From positions 1 through 16,881 of the forward strand of contig JAJJLU010000842.1 of assembly GCA_023807065.1 (NCBI GenBank): a stretch of 16,881 nt of DNA. Direction: 5' to 3'. The first letter of the stretch is position 1. The number at the start of each line of letters is the position of its first letter. A model generated the notes under the pieces. The model did not search any database. It was not told the DNA's origin and saw nothing but the letters and a program-made list of their open reading frames with translations. Both the position numbers and the translations under genes were made by a program. Of the stretch, positions 7,113 to 16,278 are shown piece after piece. The stretch is from Isotricha intestinalis. Taxonomy: Eukaryota > Ciliophora > Litostomatea > Vestibuliferida > Isotrichidae.

Positions 7113-8975
7113 TTATCTCCAAATATTAACAATACCATCAGCACCACCAGAACAAAATCCTCCATCTTTTAAAATACAAAGACAATTCACATATCCATTA
7201 TGATTTTTAAACACAAATAAAATTCTAAAATCAATATCCCAAACTCTAATAGTTTTATCAGCAGAACCAGTACAAACTCTTCCATCTTTTAATTGTTTAA
7301 TAGATAAAACACCTGCAGAATGTTTTTTTAATTCTTTAGTATATGTTAAATTTTTATTCCAAACTATAATTTTACCACTTCTATCTCCTGAAACTAATTT
7401 ACCATCTCTTAAGAAACATATTGATAAAACTGCATTTTCATGATCTTTAAATGAATTTAATACTCTAAAATGTTTATCATATATTTTAATTGTTCCATCA
7501 TCAGAACAAGAACATGATTTTAATTTATCTAATTGAATTATATCTCTTACCCAATTTGAATGTTCTTTTAATATATATTGTGGTTTAAATTTATCATCAT
7601 ATATTATTATTTCTCTAAATGAACATGATGCTAATTTATCTTTTAATAAAACATTTAATGCTATTATTGGATTACTATGTTCTTTTAATATAAATGTTGT
7701 TTTATTGTTTTGTTTTAAATCCCATATTCTTATTGATTTATCTGAACTTCCAGAAGCAATTTTTCCTTCTTTTATATAACATAATGATCTTACTCCTCCT
7801 GTATGTCCTTTTAATGTATATAAATTTTTCCCTTTTGGATCAAAAATTTTTATCAAATTTTCTTCTGATGATACTACTAATCTCCCATCTTTTAATTCTA
7901 ATATATTTGTTATTTGATTTGATATTTGATCTTTAGATTCTTGATTTGTTATTTGATCTTTAGATTCTTTATTTATTGTAGTAGTGAGTTTTAATTCTTT
8001 TTTTGAAAAATACGAATAAGATACTCTTATTACATTACTTAAATCTTGTTTTTCTAAAACTGTTTTTATTTTTTCTAATTTTTTTACTATTAAATCTAAA
8101 TCTGAAAGAAAACTTAAATCTGAAAATTCAGAATATTCTTTTGACAAAAATTTAATTGTTGATATATTCCTATTTCCATTTTTAACATGTTTTATATCAT
8201 CATAATATACTTGATATGTTTTTTTTATTATTGCCATAACTAAATTTTTTTTAGTAAATTTAATTTCCATTTTCTTTTTAAAATCTTCCATAGTTTTATT
8301 TAAACAATTAATAACAGCTTCTAAGCTTTTAGTAGTTTTATTCAAATTATCATTATAAGCATTATTAAATTCTCCTTCCATTTTATTAATATATTCCAAA
8401 TAACTTTCATAATTATTAAATTGTAATCTATTCACATGATCATTAATATTATTTAAAAGAAATTTATAAGATTCAACTTCATGTTCTTTATGAACTAAAG
8501 CAATGTCTTTATCATGAATGCATGCATTACATAAACAAAGTTTACATGTTTTACAATAATATGAATATTCTTTATTATGACTATTACAAATTGTATTCAC
8601 CAAATTTTGAGAATCAGTTACATCAATAATATGATGCTCTGAAAATAATTGCTCATGTGCTTCAAAGCATATATCACACATATAATTTTTACATTCTTTA
8701 CAAAATTTTTTTGCATCAGAATTATGTTTTTTACATTGAATAAAAGACTCTTCTAAATTTTTATTTATTATTTCACCTATTTTTATTATACTTAATTCTA
8801 AAGTTCCATTTTTACATTTACAGTTAAATGTTATAGAATCTTTATCTGGAAGATCTAATAAATTTTTCTTTAGGATTTGACGTAATAAACACCTTATACA
8901 TATGTTATGTTTACATGATAATGTTAATTGATCTTGATAATTTTCCTTACAACGATAACAATATGAATTTTCCAT
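7113..8975 (-). CDS. RING-like / double B-box / coiled-coil / WD40 protein
   Basis: 620 residues with a TRIM-like order. Residues 6-54 have RING-type spacing: C6-x2-C9, C21-x-H23, C26-x2-C29, then C52-x-C54, one residue tighter than usual. Two B-boxes follow (about 81-115 and 130-165), each with C-x2-H, C-x2-C and further Cys/His. A helical, Lys/Glu/Asn-rich region spans about 170-330. Residues about 357-620 hold seven WD40 units (such as IASGSSDKSIRIWD and VCTGSADKTIRVWD), enough for one closed propeller ending at the stop codon. TRIM proteins are E3 ubiquitin ligases whose C-terminal domain selects the substrate. Ligase activity here is inferred, since the RING is atypical. TRIM proteins with WD40 instead of SPRY are rare in animals. 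The B-box spacing also occurs in the kinase pseudogene at the left end. Confidence 0.88.
   Translation of the reverse strand: MENSYCYRCKENYQDQLTLSCKHNICIRCLLRQILKKNLLDLPDKDSITFNCKCKNGTLELSIIKIGEIINKNLEESFIQCKKHNSDAKKFCKECKNYMCDICFEAHEQLFSEHHIIDVTDSQNLVNTICNSHNKEYSYYCKTCKLCLCNACIHDKDIALVHKEHEVESYKFLLNNINDHVNRLQFNNYESYLEYINKMEGEFNNAYNDNLNKTTKSLEAVINCLNKTMEDFKKKMEIKFTKKNLVMAIIKKTYQVYYDDIKHVKNGNRNISTIKFLSKEYSEFSDLSFLSDLDLIVKKLEKIKTVLEKQDLSNVIRVSYSYFSKKELKLTTTINKESKDQITNQESKDQISNQITNILELKDGRLVVSSEENLIKIFDPKGKNLYTLKGHTGGVRSLCYIKEGKIASGSSDKSIRIWDLKQNNKTTFILKEHSNPIIALNVLLKDKLASCSFREIIIYDDKFKPQYILKEHSNWVRDIIQLDKLKSCSCSDDGTIKIYDKHFRVLNSFKDHENAVLSICFLRDGKLVSGDRSGKIIVWNKNLTYTKELKKHSAGVLSIKQLKDGRVCTGSADKTIRVWDIDFRILFVFKNHNGYVNCLCILKDGGFCSGGADGIVNIWR
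7916..7970 (-). repeat. 27-nt tandem duplication in the RING/B-box/WD40 gene
   Basis: Two near-identical 27-nt units code ESKDQITNQ and ESKDQISNQ between the helical region and the WD40 propeller. The core ATTTGATCTTTAGATTCTT starts at 7924 and again at 7951. The frame is kept, so this is a recent expansion of a linker. Confidence 0.85.
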
Positions 8976-10055
8976 AATTTTTTTATTAATTAATTATAAA
9001 AAAATAATTATTTTTCATGTGAAAAACTATTTAAATATGATAAATTAGCTTTATTCTCTAATTTATTCAAATTCTACATATTTGTTCATATAAATAGTAT
9101 TATTATATTGTTAATATAATTGATATTATTGGAAAATATTGTTGTTGACACAAAAATTAAATGATATTGATGTTTTATTTTTTTATCAAAATTTTATTCA
9201 AATGAAACTAATGATAATATTATTTTTAAATCAAATAGATTTTCTTAATAAAATTTAATATGAAATTTTAACATAAAGTCCCTAATTATATAATATTAAA
9301 CTTAATTTAATTTATTATAATATGAAAATAATATATTGTTTTTATTTTTTTTGGCTTTATTTAATTAAAAATGCATAGATAAAGATAGAATAATAATAAG
9401 GGATATTATTAATATTATTTGAATGAAATAAATCAAAATCAAACAAATATTTATATTAAAACTAATATAGTTATTAAATAAAAAGTATTAATTATAACTT
9501 TAAGAATATAAGAAAAATTATTTGTTTTAAATGATTAATTATTTTCTATATAAATTGGTGATTGTGTCTATATATTTAATTATAAATTTTATTGTGTTTT
9601 TAACATTTTTTCTTTAATTCAAAGCACTGGTTAGTGATTAATAATCTTCAATAAGTTTTTCCATTGAATTGATAACTTTTTATCAATTACAGGCAATCAG
9701 ATTTATTTTCAAACATAAATTATCAATTAAATAAGTAAAATTCATATAATAGACAAAATATGTTTTACTATATTTTTTGAATTTGAATTTAATATATTTC
9801 TTAAGAAAGAGTAATTTAGTAAAATCTTTAATTAATTTTTGTTATTTTCTTTTTGAAATGATTTTCATTTAATAAATTAATCATCATATTCATCCCATTT
9901 ATTCTTTTAATATAAATAAATATATTTCAATAATTAATTAAATCAAAAAAATAAAAAATAATCACTCTTTTTTAAATATTCAATAATTTTTATAGTCTAA
10001 TAATGAGTAAATTAATTTATTAATAATAATAAAATTTCAAAAAATTATTTTGTCT
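8976..10055. other. About 1.1 kb AT-rich noncoding spacer
   Basis: No open frame of note is seen on either strand, and no tRNA or rRNA feature. A perfect 9-bp hairpin with a 4-nt loop (9667-9675/9680-9688) is the only clear structure. The left part is the 5' region of the RING/B-box/WD40 gene and the right part is downstream of the third Rab gene, both on the minus strand. Confidence 0.6.
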
Positions 10056-10661
10056 TCAACATTTACTTTTCTTTTTTTCCCTAAATTTAGTTTTTGTCAT
10101 AGTAATACTTTTATTAGTATTATTACTCCCTTTTTTTTTATCCATAATTTTTAAAATTTCTCTAGAAATATACTGGAAAATTTCTTTAATATTTTTACCA
10201 TTGACAGCACTTGAACAAAAATATTTTAAATTATTATTATTTTTACAAAAATCCTCAATTTCAATATCGTTAACTTCAATTTTATCAATTAAATCAGCTT
10301 TATTTCCAACTAAACAAACAGCAACATCTCCTGGACATTCAGCTTTAATACTACTAATCCAATAATTTAATTGTTCAAAAGTTTTTTTATTTGTTAAATC
10401 AAAAACTAATAATACTCCTTCTGTATTATGATAATATATTTTCTGAATATTTCTAAAACATTCTTGTCCTGCTGTATCCCATACTTTTATATTTATTTGT
10501 CTTCCATCTATTGTTTCTACCTTTCTTTTAAAGTCGACTCCTAATGTTGATATTACATTTATATCAAATATTTCATCCACATATTTTGCAAGAATTGATG
10601 TTTTTCCTACTGAAGATTCCCCTAAAGTTATTATTTTTATTGTTTCTTCATTTGATGACAT
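10056..10661 (-). CDS. Rab-family small GTPase with a single terminal cysteine
   Basis: 201 residues. P-loop GESSVGKT, switch I STLGVDF, switch II WDTAGQE, NKAD and a CSSAV motif in place of the usual SAK are all in the expected places, so it should bind and hydrolyse GTP. The switch regions are Rab type; no confident subfamily is offered, though the start resembles Rab1/8/18-like proteins. The tail is Lys/Asn-rich and ends KKKSKC, with one cysteine as the last residue and no CC, CXC or CAAX signal. Membrane attachment therefore needs another explanation, such as a missed 3' exon or the basic tail. Ile codons switch sharply along the gene: ten of the first twelve are ATA and all of the last twelve are ATT. 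Confidence 0.9.
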   Translation of the reverse strand: MSSNEETIKIITLGESSVGKTSILAKYVDEIFDINVISTLGVDFKRKVETIDGRQINIKVWDTAGQECFRNIQKIYYHNTEGVLLVFDLTNKKTFEQLNYWISSIKAECPGDVAVCLVGNKADLIDKIEVNDIEIEDFCKNNNNLKYFCSSAVNGKNIKEIFQYISREILKIMDKKKGSNNTNKSITMTKTKFREKKKSKC

Positions 10662-11618
10662 TTTAGTTATATTTTTTTTTATTTAATAAATATATAAATA
10701 TATGAATTAATAAATTTCTTTAACAGTATAATGAAGAAATTTAAAAATAAACTTAAATAAATTGAATAATAATAAAAACCATAATATTATCTATTAATCA
10801 AATATAATATATATAATAATTTAATTAAATGATATTCATGTATTTTTTTAAAAAAACAATTTTTTAGTCAATTGTAGAAGTCAAATTTGATAAGAAATTG
10901 ACATTCATAAAACATTTCTTTCAACGACAATACTTCTTTAATATTATTGATAAAAAATAGAAAAAAAGTTATTCTTTGCATTAAGCTCAAATTATCTTAT
11001 TAAAAAAGATTCAATCAAATCAAAAGATTTATAACCTGAACAAAAATCAAAATTATTTAATGAAGAAATTAAAAATATATCAATATAATTTACAGAATCA
11101 AAAACTAAAATAGCAAATTTAACAAGTAAAATAATAGAATTAGAAATATCAAAGAAGTAAATAACTCAAATTATACTCTAAATAAAAAATATAAATACAA
11201 AAAACAAAATGACAATATAAATTTAGAATTAGAAGAATAAAAAACAATATATGTAATGTAAAAATGAATAAAAAATAAGTTTTAATGAATACACATATTT
11301 AAAATGTAATACTTAAATACTATTATGGCTATATATATTTTGTTTTAAATAATAAAAATATGAATTGTTACATAAAAAGTAAAAAAATGTTGAAATCAGG
11401 TGTTGAATGATAATTTAATAAGATGATATATAATTAGTTTATTTTTTTATTTAAATTTTACTGTTTTAATTTAGGAAATTATTTTTTAATGAATGTATTA
11501 AATTAAAAGTTAAGGAATTGAATTTTTATTTTTTTATATTAGAATAAAGTTATTTTTTGTTTTTAAATAAATAATAAATTATTATTTTATTTTTTTATTT
11601 AAATATTTTTCAAAGTTT
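10662..11618. other. Divergent 5' spacer with a possible decayed coding fragment
   Basis: The spacer separates the start codons of the minus-strand Rab gene and the plus-strand Asn/Lys-rich gene, so it should contain both promoters; none is recognised. At about 10981-11190 the plus strand reads as a Lys/Glu/Ser/Ile-rich, coiled-coil-like frame (IKSKDL, PEQKSKLFNEEIKNISI, FTESKTKIANLTSKIIELE) interrupted only by TAA codons, several where glutamine (CAA) would fit. It may be a remnant of a coding sequence, or chance in AT-rich DNA. Confidence 0.45.
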
Positions 11619-13523
11619 ATGGCTAATTTTGTATTAGATGGGAATTTTCACAATTTTGAAAATGTAGATAACGATGAAATTGATGGCGATATTAATGATA
11701 TTTATGAATATAAAGGTTATTTTTTAGAAAATAATATTGATGATGATGAAGAAGATAAATTTTATGAATTTGGTGCTCATTTTCCTTATTTATTTTTATA
11801 TCAAAAACTAGAAATTTTGGCTCAAAATAGAAAAGAAGAAGAAGAAAATTTAAAAGAAAGAAATAAAAATATGAAAGAAAATAATGAAAATAATATTCAA
11901 GAAGAAACTGATTTTTTTTCTTTTTTTAATAAAAACAATAATAAGAAATCTAGGAACAGAAATAATAATAATGATAATTTTACCAATCAGCCTTTTATTA
12001 ATAATAAAGAAATAGAAGAACAAAAAATAAGAACTTATATAGAGAAAAATGTTAAAAAACCAGAAAATATATTTTCAAATAAGAAAAATAAAAGTAATAA
12101 ATTAAAAAAGTTAGAAATCAAAAACATAGAAAAGAAAAATAATAATATTTCAACTTTAATATTAAATACTAATAAATTAAAAGAAAAGAATTTTAATTTC
12201 TTTGAGAAACACAGTTTTATTGGGAAGATGAATTTATATACTTCATTTGCAAAAATATTAAAAATGAATAGGAATATTAATTTTAGTAAAAAGGAAACAA
12301 ATAATGAAGAAGATAATTCAATTAATAATAAATCAAATTCAAATAAGAAAGTAAGATCAATTCAATTAAGTAAAAAAAAATTAAATAAAATATTACATTC
12401 ATCAACTCAATCAAAAAATCATTTAGAAAAAAGAATAAAAACAGTTAATAATACTTTTAAAAAAAGTTTTTCAAAAAGTAAAGAAAATTCAATTTTATGT
12501 CATCATAATAATAATTCAAATAAAATAACAAATAAAAATATTCAAAATCAAATAATCGCGAATTCATTAAATAATTTATTAACTCATTATAAAAATAAAA
12601 GAAATTATAAATTAAGCCCAAAAAACAATCATCCTAATTTTTCTAAAAAACAATTTAAAAATCCAAATGTTTCAAAAAATAAAAATAAACAAAAAAAAGT
12701 TGATAAATTTATTAAAAAAATATGTAAAGAAAATTCTTCATCTTATTCAAAGAAAAAAAAAATATTATCAAATGAAGGAAAAGCAATTAATCATAATAAA
12801 ACTCAAGAAATAAAAAATTTAATTCTTAATAAAAAAATTCCTGTTTTTGATTCTCAAGTATTAAAAGAAATTATCGATTCAATTAATTTAATTTCTTACA
12901 ATAAAAGTAGAAATAAAAATTATTTAAAAAATAATTTGACAGGAACAAAAAGTATTTTATTAACAGATAGAGAAAAAAATAAAAAAAAAGGTCCTTTATG
13001 TATTAACAATAAAAATATTATTTTACATACTCAAACTGCTAATTATCAAAATAATAATAAATTGAAAAATAGGGAAATAATTAATGAGAAAGAAAAGGAA
13101 ATAAATACAAAGGAAAAAAATATAAAAAATTCAAAGAATAATTCAATAAAAAAAGATAATGATGATAATAATCAATTTAAAACTTATCTTGATATTAAAT
13201 TTAATCTTTATCAAAAAACGAGAAATAATGTGATTAATGAACTTAAAAAAAGCATTGGACTAAATTCTTTTACTTTTAGTCAATTAAGTAATAAAATTCA
13301 TAAGAAAAATTATAATTCTTCAAAATCAAAAAACAAAGAAAAAGTAATTAAAAATAATAATCCAATTAAAAATTCAAAAATTAATTTTTCTAAAAATTTA
13401 GAACAAATTAATATTAATATAAATATTCATAATGATAATGAAATATATTTTAATAAAATTTATAATGAACATAAAAATAATGAAAAATGTTTTAAAACTA
13501 ATCCAAAAAATAATAATAATTGA
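11619..13523 (+). CDS. Asn/Lys-rich protein of unknown function
   Basis: 634 residues, ending in TGA. Residues about 27-70 are the only well-ordered part: YEYKGYFLENN, an acidic run, then FYEFGAHFPYLFLYQKLEIL. This block resembles a short conserved N-terminal motif that I associate, without certainty, with uncharacterised alveolate proteins. Residues 75 to the end are dominated by Asn, Lys, Ser and Glu with many homopolymer-like runs, and are expected to be disordered and basic. No membrane segment, signal peptide or enzymatic motif is seen. The start at 11619 lies directly before the ordered block, which supports it. The gene is convergent with the TPR-repeat gene, with 205 bases between their stops. 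It might be a cytoskeletal or structural protein, but nothing in the sequence decides this. Confidence 0.75.
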   Translation: MANFVLDGNFHNFENVDNDEIDGDINDIYEYKGYFLENNIDDDEEDKFYEFGAHFPYLFLYQKLEILAQNRKEEEENLKERNKNMKENNENNIQEETDFFSFFNKNNNKKSRNRNNNNDNFTNQPFINNKEIEEQKIRTYIEKNVKKPENIFSNKKNKSNKLKKLEIKNIEKKNNNISTLILNTNKLKEKNFNFFEKHSFIGKMNLYTSFAKILKMNRNINFSKKETNNEEDNSINNKSNSNKKVRSIQLSKKKLNKILHSSTQSKNHLEKRIKTVNNTFKKSFSKSKENSILCHHNNNSNKITNKNIQNQIIANSLNNLLTHYKNKRNYKLSPKNNHPNFSKKQFKNPNVSKNKNKQKKVDKFIKKICKENSSSYSKKKKILSNEGKAINHNKTQEIKNLILNKKIPVFDSQVLKEIIDSINLISYNKSRNKNYLKNNLTGTKSILLTDREKNKKKGPLCINNKNIILHTQTANYQNNNKLKNREIINEKEKEINTKEKNIKNSKNNSIKKDNDDNNQFKTYLDIKFNLYQKTRNNVINELKKSIGLNSFTFSQLSNKIHKKNYNSSKSKNKEKVIKNNNPIKNSKINFSKNLEQINININIHNDNEIYFNKIYNEHKNNEKCFKTNPKNNNN

Positions 13524-13728
13524 ATTAATAATTAGATAAATAAGATTTTTTTTAAATATATATAAATTTCATAAACTTTTTTTAAATTATGAATATATCC
13601 TTAATATAATTAAATTAAATTTCATTTATTTCTTTTACCAAAAAAATGGAAATTATTTCTTAAAAAATAAAAAATAATAAAATAACTAATTAAAAAATTG
13701 ATGATATTTAACATTTAAAAACAATTTT

Positions 13729-16278
13729 TTAAGCAACTTCCTCAGGTTCATCAAATTGAATATTTTCACCATCATCATTATCATCCATAACTCCGCCTCC
13801 AACCATTTGATTATTATCCTCTTCATTATCACAATTATCATCCATAACTCCTCCTCCTACCATTTGAATATTATCCTCTTCATTATCACAATTATCATCC
13901 ATAACTCCGCCTCCAACCATTTGAATATTATCCTCTTCATTATCACTTTTATCATCCATAACTCCTCCTCCTACCATTTGAACATCATCTTCATTATCAC
14001 AATTATCATCCATAACTCCCCCTCCAACCATTTGAATATTATCTTCTTCATTATCACAATTATCATCCATAACTCCTCCACCTACCATTTGAATATTATC
14101 TTCTTCATTATCACTTTTATCATCCATAACTCCTCCACCGACCATTTGAATATTATCTTCATTATCACTTTTATCTTCCATTATTCCGCCTCCAACCATT
14201 TGAATATTATCCTCTTCATTATCTCTTTTATCATCCATTACTCCTCCACCTACCATTTGAATATTATCTTCGTTTTCTTCTTCTTTTTTATTTCTTCTTT
14301 CTGATTCTTTTTTCATTTCTCCTGCTACATTTTTCATAAATTTATTATAAGTTTGTTTATTTTTTTCTTTCTTTTCTTCTTGTTTTTTTCTTTCTGTTTC
14401 TTCTTTTCTTCTATCTGATTCTTTCTTCATATTTCCAGCAACATTTTTCATAAATTTATTATAAGTTCCTTTATTTTTTTCTTTCTTTTCTTCTTCTTTT
14501 CTTCTTTCAGATTCTTTCTTCATATTTCCAGCAACATTTTTCATAAATTTATTATATACTTTATTTTTTTCTTTTTTTCCTTCTTCAATTAATTCTTCAT
14601 TATCACTTTTTTGATAAATATTGTCTTCTTGATTATTTTCACTTTCTTTACTTTTATATTGTTCATTACTTTTAGATTGAGTATCTAATTTATTGCTTTT
14701 ATTAGAAAAAGTAGGTACAGGAATTGTTTCAGGTTCACTTATTTTATCCCATTCTTTATTATCAGAAACACATTGTATATAATCTTTAATATCTCTTTCA
14801 GCTTCAATTAAACCAATATTACATAATGAAAGTCTTACTTTATCTTCATTTGATATATTTGCAGCTCTTATTAAAGATTTTTTATAATATTCTTTTGACA
14901 CATCTATATTACCACAATAATTATATACATATCCATTTAATAATTGCATTTCTAATTCCATATCTTTGTGATTTAAAGATTTATTTTTTGAAAAAAATGC
15001 ATCTGAATATGTTATAAATTCATTAATATTTCCGATGAATAAATGTGAAATTGCTAATTGAGCTAAGCATAAAGTATAAGATTCTAAATCATTTTCTTCT
15101 TCAGATAATTTAATTGCAGTTTCAAAATTTTGAATAGATTCATCATAATTTTCTAAAATTCTATAACAAAGACCACAATTATAATAAGCAACAAATCCAT
15201 TTAAATTATGTGTTGAAATTTCTTTATGTTTTTCATTATAATATAAACTTTGTTTATAATCATATAAATTACTAAATAAAACTCCAATTCTATTTAAAGC
15301 TAATTCAGTTCCATATATATCTTGTAATAATTTTGCAGATAGGAAGAATTTTTTATAAAATTTTAAAGCTTGGTCATATTTTTTTTGTTCTTCATTCATA
15401 ATACCTAAATAAAAAGCCATATGAGCTTCTTTAGTAATATCTCCTGCTTTAATTCCTCCTTTAGCTCTAGTCAATAATTCTTTTAAATTAGTATTTATTT
15501 TTTCTATATCTAAAGAAGGAATTGAAGGAGCCCATCCTTTACTATCCATTAATGGAGATGATGATACTGCATTTATTCCTTCTGGTGGTCTTATTTGAAT
15601 TAATTGGTTAAAATAATTTTTTTTTGATTCATTCGATGAAATTTTAGTTAATATAAATTTCTTATGTAATAATTGATTTAATAATGATGTATCTATTTCA
15701 TTATTACTTTTTAAATTTGATGATAAATTGGTTTGTAATATATCTGAATTTTTAAATGATTTAGTTAATAATAATTTTTCTTTATTTGCTAATATATTTT
15801 TATTTCTATCATTTTCATTTATTAAAGATAAACTACTATAATCTACTTTAGGACCATTAATATTTATATTCATTCCAACTACTTTTCCTTCTACTGTTAT
15901 TTTATTAGAAATATATGTTTTATTTCTTGTTTTTGGAATTGTAACCGAAGAAGATAAATTTTTTTGGTTTCTTCTATCAATTATTTCTTTAATTTTATTT
16001 TCTTTTGGTTTAACGAATATATCATAAAATATCGCTTTTTCTTCATGATGTTTTTTTTTCTTTGTTTTTAATGTTGATTCATCTTCCTCATCTCTTTTAT
16101 CACTTTCATACATTTGACGAAATTTTTTATCCACTGATTCTACTGTTAATGGTTCTTTTAAAAATTTTTGAGTTATTGATTTCAATGACATTTCATTGTA
16201 ACGAAGATTATCTTTTGCATCTTCTTCTATTTTTAAATCACGAGATATTGATATTGAATCTTTTAAATGTTTTGACAT
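13729..16278 (-). CDS. TPR protein with two families of C-terminal tandem repeats
   Basis: 849 residues. The N-terminal 250 residues are mostly low-complexity and charged. Residues about 280-500 carry TPR-type helical pairs, for example KKYDQALKFYKKFFLSAKLL, LYDYKQSLYYNEKHKEIS, ENYDESIQNFETAIKLSEEE and GNIDVSKEYYKKSLIRAANI. TPR arrays bind partner proteins. The arrangement recalls axonemal or ciliary TPR proteins, but I cannot name the family. Residues about 572-660 hold three copies of a basic YNKFMKNVAG unit in a Lys/Glu-rich helix. Residues about 669-838 hold nine copies of an 18-19-residue acidic unit built on DNIQMVGGGVMDD. The protein ends in an acidic DEPEEVA. The start at 16278 follows an A-rich leader. 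The gene is the last before the chromosome-end-like repeat. Confidence 0.82.
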   Translation of the reverse strand: MSKHLKDSISISRDLKIEEDAKDNLRYNEMSLKSITQKFLKEPLTVESVDKKFRQMYESDKRDEEDESTLKTKKKKHHEEKAIFYDIFVKPKENKIKEIIDRRNQKNLSSSVTIPKTRNKTYISNKITVEGKVVGMNININGPKVDYSSLSLINENDRNKNILANKEKLLLTKSFKNSDILQTNLSSNLKSNNEIDTSLLNQLLHKKFILTKISSNESKKNYFNQLIQIRPPEGINAVSSSPLMDSKGWAPSIPSLDIEKINTNLKELLTRAKGGIKAGDITKEAHMAFYLGIMNEEQKKYDQALKFYKKFFLSAKLLQDIYGTELALNRIGVLFSNLYDYKQSLYYNEKHKEISTHNLNGFVAYYNCGLCYRILENYDESIQNFETAIKLSEEENDLESYTLCLAQLAISHLFIGNINEFITYSDAFFSKNKSLNHKDMELEMQLLNGYVYNYCGNIDVSKEYYKKSLIRAANISNEDKVRLSLCNIGLIEAERDIKDYIQCVSDNKEWDKISEPETIPVPTFSNKSNKLDTQSKSNEQYKSKESENNQEDNIYQKSDNEELIEEGKKEKNKVYNKFMKNVAGNMKKESERRKEEEKKEKNKGTYNKFMKNVAGNMKKESDRRKEETERKKQEEKKEKNKQTYNKFMKNVAGEMKKESERRNKKEEENEDNIQMVGGGVMDDKRDNEEDNIQMVGGGIMEDKSDNEDNIQMVGGGVMDDKSDNEEDNIQMVGGGVMDDNCDNEEDNIQMVGGGVMDDNCDNEDDVQMVGGGVMDDKSDNEEDNIQMVGGGVMDDNCDNEEDNIQMVGGGVMDDNCDNEEDNNQMVGGGVMDDNDDGENIQFDEPEEVA
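13763..14271 (-). repeat. Nine 54-57-nt coding repeats (DNIQMVGGGVMDD unit)
   Basis: Nine tandem units with no frame breaks; most are 57 nt and some 54 nt, because one Glu codon is gained or lost. The VGGG codons follow a pattern. The valine is GTA, GTT, GTC, GTA, GTT, GTA, GTT, GTA, GTT from copy 1 to copy 9, and copies 6-7 and 8-9 have the same pair of glycine codon sets. This indicates recent duplication of a two-unit (about 114-nt) block. A tenth, degenerate unit (NIQFDEPEE) follows. A long antisense frame across the array is only a by-product. Confidence 0.93.
14299..14563 (-). repeat. Three coding repeats of the YNKFMKNVAG unit
   Basis: Three copies at about 14508-14558, 14417-14467 and 14304-14350 code YNKFMKNVAG-x-MKKES-x-RR, separated by Lys/Glu-rich spacers of differing length. 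Nucleotide identity between copies is high, so they arose recently. The predicted units are basic and amphipathic, in contrast to the acidic array that follows. Confidence 0.9.

Noticed and set aside
9667..9688. Perfect 9-bp hairpin AATTGATAA/TTATCAATT
   Set aside because: All but one of the paired positions are A or T, it is not next to a gene end, and such hairpins are frequent by chance in AT-rich spacers.
10981..11190. Reading TAA/TAG as glutamine (ciliate code)
   Set aside because: Every well-supported gene uses CAA for glutamine and ends at TAA, TAG or TGA at the point where its family ends, so the standard code holds here.
13763..14271. Regular repeats of CRISPR-like length
   Set aside because: The units are contiguous, code one uninterrupted protein and have no unique spacers; the host is eukaryotic.
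13756..14304. Long plus-strand open frame across the VGGG repeat array
   Set aside because: It is an antisense by-product of the 54-57-nt repeats: the translation is Ile/His/Asn-rich repeats with no start context, while the minus strand carries a coherent TPR protein through the same region.
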